Positions 27,401-33,397 of a stretch of DNA of 64,000 nt are shown here, piece by piece; the stretch's first letter is position 1; each line of letters begins with the position of its first letter. The stretch is taken from NCBI RefSeq assembly GCF_900604355.1, contig NZ_UWOE01000001.1, positions 744,001-808,000 of the forward strand. Reading direction: 5' to 3'. A model generated the notes under the pieces. The model saw nothing but the letters and a program-made list of their open reading frames with translations. It was not told where the DNA came from and searched no databases. A program made the translations under genes and the position numbers. Origin of the DNA: Luxibacter massiliensis (GTDB lineage: Bacteria; Bacillota; Clostridia; Lachnospirales; Lachnospiraceae).

Positions 27401-27478
27401 ATTTCCAGCGGTCTGGGTCTTGCGGGGGCCATTGCCGCCGTTGTCTGGATGAAAGCAAGAAAAAAGAAACAGGATTGA
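21443..27478 (+). CDS. Giant SpaA/Cna-B repeat surface adhesin, sortase-anchored
   Basis: A 2011-residue cell-wall protein. Residues 1-32 are a signal peptide ending TYAA. Residues about 140-215 form an acidic Glu/Thr linker. About 245-480 form a globular head with TAYCIQPSKPGPGSG, resembling thioester-type heads. Then about 13 SpaA/Cna-B modules follow, each starting with a Lys strand (such as VSVLKKD) and ending in KE(x)2AP(x)GY plus an Asn/Asp-containing strand, typical of intramolecular isopeptide bonds. The C-terminus has APKTGD, a hydrophobic helix and KARKKKQD, a sortase signal variant of LPXTG. gagagg precedes the ATG; the TTG one codon earlier is less likely. Probably cargo that helps donor-recipient or host attachment. 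Confidence 0.92.
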   Translation: MKGKGKRILSGLLSLLTILTSVVQPVVTYAAEPEPAGYEAQYPAMETVREYLDAEEVVTAEDYEVEIGSSFDVESDFSGLEIHDEKVRVTFHEAKNEAGQDYDGNHADTYRAVYFVEPLSGHPSYHICRNIIVKKPVAEKQAESHADGSGTGGESEEPDSEDEDADPQPQTETATEAVTEPVEETMEETETGLPEGTEVLPEDALDAALEETEDQKTVDEESGLTLGEVLLQAEDQGIDIQGLENGESVTFTAQAPMAQAARASQSVTITQGSYYYYADYGLGSYVTAPFTVSFGNVTATAYCIQPSKPGPGSGTYQITKLEGNRELAKVCYYGTEAAGSAYFFNHYHTDFSAGKRFIVTHLAASYANGSEDAFYGTNSTGEALAKELYNYAVSQPDIPDVEMSFSNANVSAYVDGEQQRTEEITFKASSQQTITLDLPDGVKLHNVSTGKVSAAGANVTISGGTRFYLTAPLTQTQDVSGSWSAKMQGSITKDYSAYKITTGSDTQDLALVFGEGVEDEKYVSLSVKWIELAKVEVIKVDSKHSDAKLAGAVFGIYSDKDCTKLITQMPATDQNGSSVAEIIKTQNTVYLKEITAPTGYRLNTSSYNVNLVANQKTSVTVPDQEQLGELTIYKEGEVLAGADITDDGVTFRYESRRQKGAVYNVYAGADIVTAYGAKVYSKGDLVKANLTTDSDGAAVLKNLHLGTYVIKEVQAPENFYNAGEEKTVTLSYAGQNVETVFSESTFHNDRQKAEVSVLKKDKDTLNPLDGGVFGLYAGSDIKNADGSVVVSKGTLIEKAVTGEDGKAVFTADLPIGFSYDVKEIQAPEGYVRNQEDVYSFTFSYTNDSEAKVTFTHTFVNERVNATIKLQKKDAETNQAVPQGDATLENAVYGLYARKDIVHPDGATGVIYKAGERVATLTTDENGEASVENLYLGEYFVKEITPPVGYLADESEHDLVCSYEGDLTATVERECVSLEQVKKQPFEIIKAANNGETDADLLSGAGFTVYLLSDLTVKEDGSYDFDSAEPVVIGENGATEMFTDEKGYACSIALPYGTYLVRETTTPHNYKPVDDFIVRITEHNPTTPQVWRVLLDEEFEAKLKIIKQDDETKKPVLHKGTEFRIYDLDKQEYVEQVTTYPTTTVHKTFFTDEEGYLILPQNLKIGHYRIEEVTAPYGYTLNENYVEIAVDSDTAYQIDPVSGDVVIEAVYENHPVKGKLKIVKQGEVLDGFSKDFVYEVENLAGAVFEVYAAEDIYTADFQKDAEGNRILEYSAGELVGTVTTDENGEAYLTDLPLGSYKIVEATAPEGFVLNGEAQTVTFTYKDQETPVIEQEAVFQNERQKVEVSVVKKDAETQATVEGAVFGLYAKEDILAHGEVIVKADTLIGKALSDENGKAVFMNDLPFGRYYIKEEAAPDGYISSDKVVEVTAEYQGQEIPVVELASEYENEPTKISVKKTDLTTGVELEGAKLTVLDQDGNIVDSWTSVKGEEHLIERLTVGETYTLREELAPYGYLKAEEITFTVEDTAEIQKVEMKDDVPEGTLIINKKGEFLEDVTLVDTIGGWISHIFEYITGALKDVTFEVYALEDIKAADGESEDYYKKDELIATITTDETGIAKLSGLPLGKYYVKEKETAEGYVLDGEIREIDLTYVDQETAEVTWNGDWQNNRQKAEVSVLKKEKDTDRVLEGAVFALSAKEDITNKDGDVVLEAGTVIEEKATGEDGKLTFEADLPIGFSYVVKETSPAPGFATTDEVQEFTFTAESSDKATVSYEFIFEDEPTVFEFTKTSLTDGKEVEGAKLTVTDENGEVVDEWVSGKEPHIIKELVVGQTYTMTEVLPAPGYVTAESIQFTVEDTAEAQKIEMKDDVTKVEISKTDIAGKELPGAKLTILDENGEVVESWTSTEEPHYIEMLPIGKYTLHEESAPEGYLIAEDVEFEVKDTGEIQKVVMKDEAEPEETPETPETPTTTVDAPKTGDHTPIAALMISSGLGLAGAIAAVVWMKARKKKQD

Positions 27479-27490
27479 TACGATAGGATT

Positions 27491-27536
27491 GGGCGTTTGT
27501 GGACAGCCGTGGGCTTTCCATGAGCGCCCTTTTTTG
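27491..27536 (+). terminator. Terminator after the adhesin gene
   Basis: gggcg...cgccc stem with an inner GC-rich part and a T run (cgcccttttttg), 13 nt past the stop codon. Confidence 0.7.
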
Positions 27537-27559
27537 AGTTGAAAAAGAGGTGGATAGAA

Positions 27560-27709
27560 ATGAAATGGTTGATTGCTGCAGGTGGGATACTGGTGTTCCT
27601 GCTCTTATTTGGACTGTACTGCTGTATTTTGGTCGGTGCAAGAGAGGACAGGCTCCTGGAAGAACTGGAATGGAAAGGCAGGCAGGATGCAGACGGGGAA
27701 AACGGATAG
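27560..27709 (+). CDS. Small membrane protein, 49 aa
   Basis: A 49-residue protein: one N-terminal hydrophobic segment (LIAAGGILVFLLLFGLYCCI) and a charged tail. It lies between the adhesin and a Cys-rich protein and overlaps the latter by 23 bp. Small one-TM proteins of this build recur at this place in Tn1549-like ICEs. Ribosome site agaggtgg upstream. Function unknown, perhaps a minor component of the mating apparatus. Confidence 0.6.
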   Translation: MKWLIAAGGILVFLLLFGLYCCILVGAREDRLLEELEWKGRQDADGENG

Positions 27710-27947
27710 AGGGAAATATGCGCCGGATAAGCCCCAGGACTGTGCTTATTGTTACTTTTGGCACAGCAGGAAACAGAAATGTACAAAGAAGCGCTGTTAT
27801 TATCTTTTGCCGGAAGAAAGACAGGATAGTATCTGCAGAGAAAATGGGATGCTTGGAGATTGTAAGGTCTGCCCTTATGGACAGCACTCCCCCTGTATCG
27901 GCTACTGCCTGCAGAAGATTCTTCTGGATCTGCGGCAGTGCCGATAA
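27687..27947 (+). CDS. Cysteine-rich small protein, 86 aa
   Basis: An 86-residue protein with about ten Cys in CxxC-like spacing (DCAYCYFWHSRKQKC, GDCKVCPYGQHSPC), suggesting one or two metal-binding knuckles. The ATG at 27687 lies within the preceding gene, consistent with coupling. No family recognised. The pcfB-like gene begins 26 bp after its stop. Confidence 0.55.
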   Translation: MQTGKTDRGKYAPDKPQDCAYCYFWHSRKQKCTKKRCYYLLPEERQDSICRENGMLGDCKVCPYGQHSPCIGYCLQKILLDLRQCR

Positions 27948-27973
27948 AAGTAAGGGAAAGAAGGTGATCCGAT

Positions 27974-28492
27974 ATGCAGGATGAAGTCAATGAAAAGGTT
28001 GTGTCGTTGTGTATCAGCGGAGGAAAAATTTCTGCCCGGATATTAAAAAATGTTTTGATGAAATATCTGCAGGAAATTGAAAGGAGAGAAAAACAGCAGG
28101 CGGAGAAATCTGCCGCAAAGGGAGATCCGGATAAAAGTATTTCTTACCGTGGAAAAATCAGCATGGAACAGCTTAAGGCGGAAAAGAAGGAACTCTCCAA
28201 TATTGAGATTACGGATAAGAATATAAAATCCTTTGAGAAATATGCCCGGAAATATGAGGTGGATTACTGCCTGAAAAAAGACTGTTCCATGGAGCCGCCC
28301 AGATACTATGTGTTTTTTGGGGCAAAAGATGAAGCGTCTATGACGGCTGCGTTTAAGGAATATACAGGCTGGCAGTTAAAAAAGAGTAAGAAAATATCTG
28401 TCCGGAAAAAGCTGTCCCTGGCAAAAGAGCGGCAGGCAAAGCACCGGGAGCGGGAGAAGAACCGTCAGAAGGAGCGTGGGCCGGAGCATTGA
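27974..28492 (+). CDS. PcfB-family (DUF3801) conjugation protein
   Basis: A 172-residue soluble basic protein of the PcfB/DUF3801 family, an accessory factor for relaxosome-to-coupling-protein docking in Gram-positive conjugation (family knowledge from pCF10). Seen: KVVSLCISGGKISARILKNV at the N-terminus, YRGKISMEQLKAEKKELSNI, the core fold to about residue 130, then a Lys/Arg-rich tail. It overlaps the T4CP gene by 4 bp (TTGA), so the two are coupled. Confidence 0.85.
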   Translation: MQDEVNEKVVSLCISGGKISARILKNVLMKYLQEIERREKQQAEKSAAKGDPDKSISYRGKISMEQLKAEKKELSNIEITDKNIKSFEKYARKYEVDYCLKKDCSMEPPRYYVFFGAKDEASMTAAFKEYTGWQLKKSKKISVRKKLSLAKERQAKHREREKNRQKERGPEH

Positions 28493-28908
28493 GTAAGAAG
28501 AAAACTGTAAAACGGAAAAATAACAGGTCTGTAAAAGAAACAGTAACGTTGTTTCTGGAAAAAGGCAGGAAGAAGTTATCAGAGACAGTCAAGGGCAATC
28601 TGCCGTCTGTGGATTGGAAACGGCTCCTGATCCGGAACCTTCCCTATGGAATTGTATTCTATCTCGTAGACAAGGTGGCATGGCTGTACCGGTACTGTGT
28701 CGGGGATTCCCTGATCGAAAAGTTAGGGGTGCTTTTCCTGAATTTTTCCCTGGCATTTCAGAACGTCTTTCCCAGCTTTCATCCCCAGGATCTCTGCATT
28801 GGCGTTATAGGCGCTGTCCTTGTGAAGCTGGCGGTGTATCTGAAAGGGAAAAATGCAAAGAAATACCGGCAGGGCGTGGAGTACGGCTCCGCCCGGTGTG
28901 GTGCATAA
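28489..28908 (+). CDS. T4CP/VirD4 coupling protein, N-terminal fragment (split by IME)
   Basis: The first 136 codons of a VirD4/PcfC-type coupling protein, starting at TTG within the end of pcfB. It carries two membrane segments (about residues 50-65 and 100-118) and the conserved lead-in EYGSAR, then stops after three codons of foreign sequence (CGA). Homologues continue RWGTPKDIAPF. The continuation is found at 39690, after the IME. The fragment lacks all ATPase motifs, so it cannot act as a T4CP by itself. Confidence 0.9.
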   Translation: MSKKKTVKRKNNRSVKETVTLFLEKGRKKLSETVKGNLPSVDWKRLLIRNLPYGIVFYLVDKVAWLYRYCVGDSLIEKLGVLFLNFSLAFQNVFPSFHPQDLCIGVIGAVLVKLAVYLKGKNAKKYRQGVEYGSARCGA

Positions 28909-28951
28909 TCTTAACTGTAAGGAAAACTATGTGGACGCAGGAGGTATGCAC

Positions 28952-30799
28952 ATGAACGAATATAATAAAATTACAGCCCTTTACTCCCGCCTTTCCGTCG
29001 GGGACGAGGACAGAGATGGCGGCGAGAGCAACAGCATTGTAAACCAAAAGGCATTTCTGGAACGGTACGCCCAACAGCAGAGATTAACCAATATCCGGCA
29101 CTACATTGACGATGACGAAAGCGGCAGGTTCTTTGACCGCTCTGCCTATTCCCGCATGATGGAGGATGTGGAAAACGGAAAAATAGGCGTCTGCATTATG
29201 AAAGACCTGACGCGCTGGGGGCGTGATTATCTCCAAGTCGGCAATGCAATGGAGGTATTCAGACGGAACAATGTCCGCTTTATCGCGGTCAATAACGGCA
29301 TAGACAGCGACAATCCCGATACATTGGAGTTTGCGCCCTTTATCAATATCATGTCGGAGTGGTACGCAAAGGACATCAGCAAGAAAGTAAAAACGGGTAT
29401 CAGGACCAAGGGTGCAAGCGGCAAACCCATCGCCACCGAAGCCCCATACGGATATATGAAAGACCCGAACAACAAGGATTTTTGGATAATCGACGAGGAA
29501 GCCGCCGAAGTGGTACGCTTGATTTTCCGTCTGTTTATCGGCGGGAAGAACAGAAACCAAATTGCCGTATATCTCAAAAACGAGCAAATCCTCACGCCTA
29601 CGTTCTACCTCAAACAGCACGACAGAGGGACAGCGAAAAGCAGACCGCTGAACGAGGAAAATCGCTATAAATGGAACAAAGCAACCTTAACCAAGATACT
29701 CACAAGGCAGGAGTATTGTGGTGATGTTGTCAATTTCAAGACCACAAAGCATTTTCGGGACAAGCGCAACCACTATGTAGATAAAAGCGAATGGCAGATA
29801 ACCGAGAATGTGCATGAGCCGATTATCGACCGCGCCGACTTTGAAACCGTACAGCGGATTTTGGAAAACGCGCCTGTCAGACGCCCTAACGGGGACGGAG
29901 AAATCCACCCTTTGTCGGGCTTGATGTTCTGTAAAGACTGCGGCGCAAAAATGCACATTCGCATAGATTACAGGAACGGCGGCAAGCGTCATGTTGCCTT
30001 TTGCAGCGAGTACCACAAGGGCAAAGCCAAAAATCCCAAATGCAATTCCCCGCACATCATAGACGCTGATTTAGTCATGCAGACTATCGCGGATGTTCTG
30101 AAAAAAGTTGCAGAATACTCCATAAGCAACCGGGAGGAATTTGAAGCATTAGTCCGAAAAAACCTTGATATGCAGCAGACGGACAAGAGCAAAAAACAGC
30201 AGAAGCGTATTCCGCAAATTACAACACGCCTTGAACAGATTGACAAGGTGCTGAATAAACTCTACGAGGATAACGCCCTCGGTGCTATCCCACAAGACCG
30301 ATACGAGCAAATGTCACAGAAATATTCGGAGGAATACTATACGCTGAAAGCGGAACTTGCAGAACTCAAAGAACAGTTATCCGCGTTTGAGGACGCAGGA
30401 GGATGGGCGCATAAGTTTTTGAAGCTGATAGAACGCTACGCCGCCTTTACCGACCTTACCCCCGCCATTCTCAATGAATTTATCAGCAGAATTGAAGTGC
30501 ATGAGCGCGATAAGAAAAGGGCAAAACAAGCTGTTCAGCATATCGGGATATATTTCAGCTATATCGGCAAGTTTGAAAACGAACTGACACAGCTTGCAGA
30601 GCCGACAGAGGAAGAAATCCGGCAAATGCGGGAGAAAATCGAAGAAGCCCAAAAGGAAAAGAGCCGCGCTTATCATCGGAACTACTCAAAGGAATACCGG
30701 GCGAAAAACCTTGAAAAACGCCGGGAGTATGAACGCATCAAGGCGCGGGAATATCGGGCAAAGCGAAAGGCGCAAGCCGCTGCGCTGCCCGTATCGTAA
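28952..30799 (+). CDS. Large serine recombinase of the IME
   Basis: A 615-residue site-specific integrase/excisionase of the TndX/TnpX type. Resolvase-like catalytic domain at residues 1-150 with YSRLS (nucleophile Ser15), recombinase domain about 165-290 (GYMKDPNNKDFWIIDEEAAE), zinc ribbon about 330-385 (FCKDCGAKMH, CSEYHKGKAKNPKC), then a coiled coil about 405-480 and a basic Arg/Lys-rich tail. ATG 28952 has aggaggt 6 nt upstream. The position at the left end of the insert, reading inward, fits self-integration into the T4CP gene. Confidence 0.95.
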   Translation: MNEYNKITALYSRLSVGDEDRDGGESNSIVNQKAFLERYAQQQRLTNIRHYIDDDESGRFFDRSAYSRMMEDVENGKIGVCIMKDLTRWGRDYLQVGNAMEVFRRNNVRFIAVNNGIDSDNPDTLEFAPFINIMSEWYAKDISKKVKTGIRTKGASGKPIATEAPYGYMKDPNNKDFWIIDEEAAEVVRLIFRLFIGGKNRNQIAVYLKNEQILTPTFYLKQHDRGTAKSRPLNEENRYKWNKATLTKILTRQEYCGDVVNFKTTKHFRDKRNHYVDKSEWQITENVHEPIIDRADFETVQRILENAPVRRPNGDGEIHPLSGLMFCKDCGAKMHIRIDYRNGGKRHVAFCSEYHKGKAKNPKCNSPHIIDADLVMQTIADVLKKVAEYSISNREEFEALVRKNLDMQQTDKSKKQQKRIPQITTRLEQIDKVLNKLYEDNALGAIPQDRYEQMSQKYSEEYYTLKAELAELKEQLSAFEDAGGWAHKFLKLIERYAAFTDLTPAILNEFISRIEVHERDKKRAKQAVQHIGIYFSYIGKFENELTQLAEPTEEEIRQMREKIEEAQKEKSRAYHRNYSKEYRAKNLEKRREYERIKAREYRAKRKAQAAALPVS

Positions 30800-30819
30800 A
30801 ACAGAATAACCGACAGCAG

Positions 30820-30855
30820 AAAGGGATTTTCCAACTATGGGAAATCCTTTTTTTG
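30820..30855 (+). terminator. Terminator after the large recombinase
   Basis: Stem aaagggattttcc / gggaaatccttt with a 6-nt loop and a long T run. Confidence 0.8.
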
Positions 30856-30878
30856 CACCCAAAGGAAAGAGTGACCCA

Positions 30879-31073
30879 ATGACAGAAAAGAAAACCACAA
30901 CCACCGCGCAGAAGCAGCCGGATGGTATCATCACAACACAGCGGAACGGACAGACCATCGTTGCGGAGTTGTTTTTCAATCACAGAAGCGCAGAAACATT
31001 CCGCGACAAGCTGCTGAAAGCGATACTTGCCGACTATTCGCATTTTTCTGCGTCTGACGGTCAAGAGCCGTAA
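30879..31073 (+). CDS. TnpW-family small protein
   Basis: A 64-residue protein resembling TnpW of Tn4451-type mobilizable transposons (starts MTEKKTTTTAQKQPDGIITT, then TIVAELFFNHRSAETFRDKL). The terminator of the recombinase overlaps the upstream part of this frame, so the ATG at 30879, after aaaggaaagag, is taken. Role unknown; possibly an accessory of excision or regulation. Confidence 0.7.
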   Translation: MTEKKTTTTAQKQPDGIITTQRNGQTIVAELFFNHRSAETFRDKLLKAILADYSHFSASDGQEP

Positions 31074-31227
31074 AAACGGAATATTTGACGATTGGAACAC
31101 TCTGGACGAGGAATGTATCGCCAGAGCATTTTCTATTGAAAAAACGCCGTTTTTCCCAAGTCAAGAGCCGAAGAAAACACCCGAAAAATGCCCCTACTGC
31201 GTAACAGGGGCGCAGAAAGGAGAGTTT

Positions 31228-31530
31228 ATGAAAACAGGACTGAAAAAGCAGGAAAAGACCACCGATATTTGGTTTGACGAGAAAGACCCCCTTATCCATA
31301 TCCGCACCCACAACACCGACTTGAAGAACAGGCTGACCGCGTACAGCCGCCGCTTCCCCTCTGTCTGTAAGCTGACCGACAGCGACCCGGAAACGGGCTG
31401 TATGGAGTTTGAGATTGCAAAGGGACGCTTCTCTTTCCGTCTGACCGCACCATACAGCGAGGAACGCAGACAGGCGGCAAGCGACTATGCAAAGAAGCAT
31501 GGTATTTCAGCCGGGAAAAGCAAGCCATGA
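31228..31530 (+). CDS. Conserved mobile-element protein, 100 aa
   Basis: A 100-residue soluble protein (KKQEKTTDIWFDEKDPLIHI, THNTDLKNRLTAYSRRFP, FEIAKGRFSFRLTAPYSEER). A long open frame continues upstream to 31027, but ATG 31228 has agaaaggagag directly before it. The sequence is familiar as a hypothetical protein of clostridial IMEs and ICEs; no activity known. The foreign cargo block begins right after its stop, so this is the left edge of an insertion within the IME. Confidence 0.7.
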   Translation: MKTGLKKQEKTTDIWFDEKDPLIHIRTHNTDLKNRLTAYSRRFPSVCKLTDSDPETGCMEFEIAKGRFSFRLTAPYSEERRQAASDYAKKHGISAGKSKP

Positions 31531-31600
31531 CACAAAGATACAGTAAAATTATTAGGTAAGGACGGTTGATGTCTATGTAAAACGAACAGGAGGATAAAAA

Positions 31601-32212
31601 TTGACTGGAAGCATTTACGGCTATGTGCGTGTCAGCACAAGAGAACAAAACGAGGACAGGCAGCTTATCGCCTTACGCGAGGTAGGCGTTTCAGATAAGA
31701 ATATCTTTATGGATAAGCAATCCGGCAAAGATTTTGAGCGTCCACAGTACAAAAAGCTGCTTAGAAAAATGAAAAAAGACGACCTGCTCTATATCAAGAG
31801 CATAGATCGTCTGGGACGCAACTATGAAGAAATCTTACAGCAATGGCGTATCATCACAAAGGACAAGGGCGTTGACATTGTGGTTTTGGATATGCCCCTG
31901 CTTGATACGCGCCGGGGAAAAGACCTTATGGGAACATTTCTCTCGGATATTGTGCTTCAAGTGCTGTCCTTTGTGGCAGAAAACGAGCGCACCAATATCA
32001 GACAGCGGCAAACAGAGGGTATCGCGGCAGCAAAGGCGCGGGGTGTGCGCTTTGGGCGACCACCACGCCCCTTGCCGGATAACTTTCATGCTGTTTATCA
32101 GAGGTGGCGTGCCGGGAAAATTACCGGCACAGCAGCCGCAAAAGAGTGTGGTATGCCCCTTGCGACCTTTCGCTACCGGGCAGAAATCTACGAAAAAGCC
32201 AAATTATTGTAA
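31601..32212 (+). CDS. Small serine recombinase (resolvase/invertase family)
   Basis: A 203-residue serine resolvase. N-terminal catalytic domain with YGYVRVSTREQ (nucleophile Ser12), KSIDRLGRNYEE and the dimer helix ENERTNIRQRQTEGIAAAKA; C-terminal DNA-binding helix-turn-helix near 160-195. TTG start with aggagg 7 nt upstream. It may resolve cointegrates or have moved the cargo block. An 18-bp inverted repeat, a candidate recombination site, lies directly downstream. Confidence 0.9.
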   Translation: MTGSIYGYVRVSTREQNEDRQLIALREVGVSDKNIFMDKQSGKDFERPQYKKLLRKMKKDDLLYIKSIDRLGRNYEEILQQWRIITKDKGVDIVVLDMPLLDTRRGKDLMGTFLSDIVLQVLSFVAENERTNIRQRQTEGIAAAKARGVRFGRPPRPLPDNFHAVYQRWRAGKITGTAAAKECGMPLATFRYRAEIYEKAKLL

Positions 32213-32257
32213 ATAGGCGGTTTTACAGAAAGGTGTACTTTCCTGTAAACCGCCTAT
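32212..32257 (+). terminator. Long hairpin after the small recombinase
   Basis: aataggcggttttacag pairs with ctgtaaaccgcctatt (one bulge) and extends through the next bases, a stem of about 20 bp with a short loop. No long T run follows, so it may be a recombinase site instead of, or as well as, a terminator. Confidence 0.5.
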
Positions 32258-32375
32258 TGCTTATAGGTATTTAATATTATACTTCTTCAGACGGCGTTTT
32301 TCAAGTCTTGAAATGTAAATATTCGTTTATATCCCGGCTAATTTGTCGATAAAATGCGTTTACAGGAAAGTACAC
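32233..32375. repeat. 18-bp inverted repeats flanking about 107 bp
   Basis: gtgtactttcctgtaaac (32233-32250) and its exact complement gtttacaggaaagtacac (32358-32375). The second copy touches the left junction of the erm(B) cassette. Confidence 0.7.
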
Positions 32376-32439
32376 GTTACTAAAGGGAATGGAGATAAAT
32401 TATTAGATATACTACTGACAGCTTCCAAGAAGCTAAAGA

Positions 32440-32506
32440 GGTCCCTAGCGCCTACGGGGAATTTGTATCGATAAGGGGTACAAATTCCCACTAAGCGCTC
32501 GGGACC
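32440..32506. repeat. Large imperfect palindrome in the erm(B) flank
   Basis: Outer arms ggtccctagcgc / gcgctcgggacc and inner arms ggggaatttgta / tacaaattccc around an 11-nt loop. The same palindrome is known to me from erm(B)-flanking regions of streptococcal and enterococcal elements; its role is not established. Confidence 0.65.
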
Positions 32507-32507
32507 C

Positions 32508-32768
32508 CTTGTAGGAAAATGTCCTAAGTGTGGCAACAATATTGTATTAAAAAAATCGTTTTATGGTTGTTCAAATTATCCTGAATGTAAGTTTACTTTA
32601 GCTGAACATTTTAGAAAGAAAAAACTAACCAAAACGAATGTAAAAGAATTACTGGAGGGAAAAGAAACCCTGGTAAAAGGAATCAAAAACAAAGAGAAAA
32701 AGCCCTACAATGCCGTTGTAAAAATTGGGGAAAAGGGATATATTGATTTTATATCTTTCTCAAAATAA
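32508..32768 (+). pseudogene. Type IA topoisomerase C-terminal fragment
   Basis: A frame without a proper start encoding the zinc-finger tail of a plasmid topoisomerase I (LVGKCPKCGNNIVLKKSFYG, CSNYPECKFTLAEHF) and the final beta-rich segment ending GYIDFISFSK. Four Cys of one zinc finger remain; the catalytic part is absent. The frame is closed by a stop at 32472 inside the palindrome. A remnant carried from a pAMbeta1-like plasmid. Confidence 0.75.
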
Positions 32769-32772
32769 ACAT

Positions 32773-32796
32773 AAAAGCCCTTTAAAGAGGGCTTTT
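32773..32796 (+). terminator. Terminator after the topoisomerase remnant
   Basis: aaaagccctttaaagagggctttt: 8-bp stem with a short AT loop and a T-rich end. Confidence 0.8.
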
Positions 32797-32803
32797 ATAT
32801 ATT

Positions 32804-32859
32804 AATCACAAATCACTTATCACAAATCACTTATCACAAATCACAAGTGATTTGTGATT
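32804..32859. promoter_or_regulatory. Array of eight omega-repressor heptads
   Basis: Contiguous 7-bp units of the form (A/T)ATCAC(A/T): six direct copies (aatcaca, aatcact, tatcaca, aatcact, tatcaca, aatcaca) followed by two inverted copies (agtgatt, tgtgatt). This is the operator layout of omega (ParB-like ribbon-helix-helix repressor) in pSM19035, where it also acts in partition. Confidence 0.85.
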
Positions 32860-32901
32860 GTTGATGATAAAATAAGAATAAGAAGAAATAGAAAGAAGTG
32901 A

Positions 32902-33141
32902 GTGATTGTGGGAAATTTAGGCGCACAAAAAGAAAAACGAAATGATACACCAATCAGTGCAAAAAAAGATATAATGGGAGATAAGACGGTTCGTGTTCGT
33001 GCTGACTTGCACCATATCATAAAAATCGAAACAGCAAAGAATGGCGGAAACGTAAAAGAAGTTATGGAAATAAGACTTAGAAGCAAACTTAAGAGTGTGT
33101 TGATAGTGCATTATCTTAAAATTTTGTATAATAGGAATTGA
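32902..33141 (+). pseudogene. Truncated omega repressor fused to the erm(B) promoter region
   Basis: GTG start as in plasmid omega. Residues 1-55 (MIVGNLGAQKEKRNDTPISA onward, through the ribbon TVRVRADLHHI and first helix to VKEVM) match omega, a 71-residue ribbon-helix-helix repressor. After that the frame continues 24 residues into the sequence ahead of erm(B). The second helix of the DNA-binding fold and the C-terminus are lost, so the product is probably inactive. Its operators upstream are intact. Confidence 0.8.
33100..33132 (+). promoter_or_regulatory. erm(B) promoter region
   Basis: TATAAT at 33127-33132 is a consensus -10 element, with TTGATA at 33100-33105. The 21-bp spacing is long, so the true -35 may be a weaker element in between. 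The region equals the known sequence before erm(B). Confidence 0.55.
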
Positions 33142-33189
33142 AGTTAAATTAGATGCTAAAAATTTGTAATTAAGAAGGAGGGATTCGTC

Positions 33190-33273
33190 ATGTTGGTATT
33201 CCAAATGCGTAATGTAGATAAAACATCTACTGTTTTGAAACAGACTAAAAACAGTGATTACGCAGATAAATAA
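33190..33273 (+). CDS. ermBL: erm(B) leader peptide, 27 aa
   Basis: A short ORF with aagaaggaggg upstream that encodes the known erm(B) leader (begins MLVFQMRNVDK, ends DYADK). Stalling of macrolide-bound ribosomes on this peptide opens the downstream hairpins and frees the erm(B) ribosome site. All of the leader and its spacer to 33397 are present, so induction by macrolides is expected. Confidence 0.9.
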   Translation: MLVFQMRNVDKTSTVLKQTKNSDYADK

Positions 33274-33397
33274 ATACGTTAGATTAATTCCTACCAGTGA
33301 CTAATCTTATGACTTTTTAAACAGATAACTAAAATTACAAACAAATCGTTTAACTTCTGTATTTGTTTATAGATGTAATCACTTCAGGAGAGATTAC
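33274..33397 (+). promoter_or_regulatory. erm(B) translational attenuator
   Basis: The spacer between leader stop and erm(B) start contains the alternating complementary segments (ttagattaatt / agtgactaatc, gtaatcact / agagattac) that sequester the erm(B) ribosome site. The site here reads aggagagattac, which differs by one base from the common aggagtgattac as I remember it, and could slightly change the closing stem. Confidence 0.65.

Noticed and set aside
28952..30799. The large serine recombinase as the integrase of the whole ICE
   Set aside because: It lies inside the T4CP gene with the IME genes, and the IME boundaries are defined by the restored T4CP frame. The ICE integrase is expected at the missing right end.
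32475..32768. An intact small zinc-finger gene
   Set aside because: It has no start codon or ribosome site and matches only the tail of a plasmid topoisomerase.
32804..32859. Short tandem repeats as a CRISPR-like array
   Set aside because: The units are contiguous 7-bp heptads without spacers and match the omega operator exactly in form and place.
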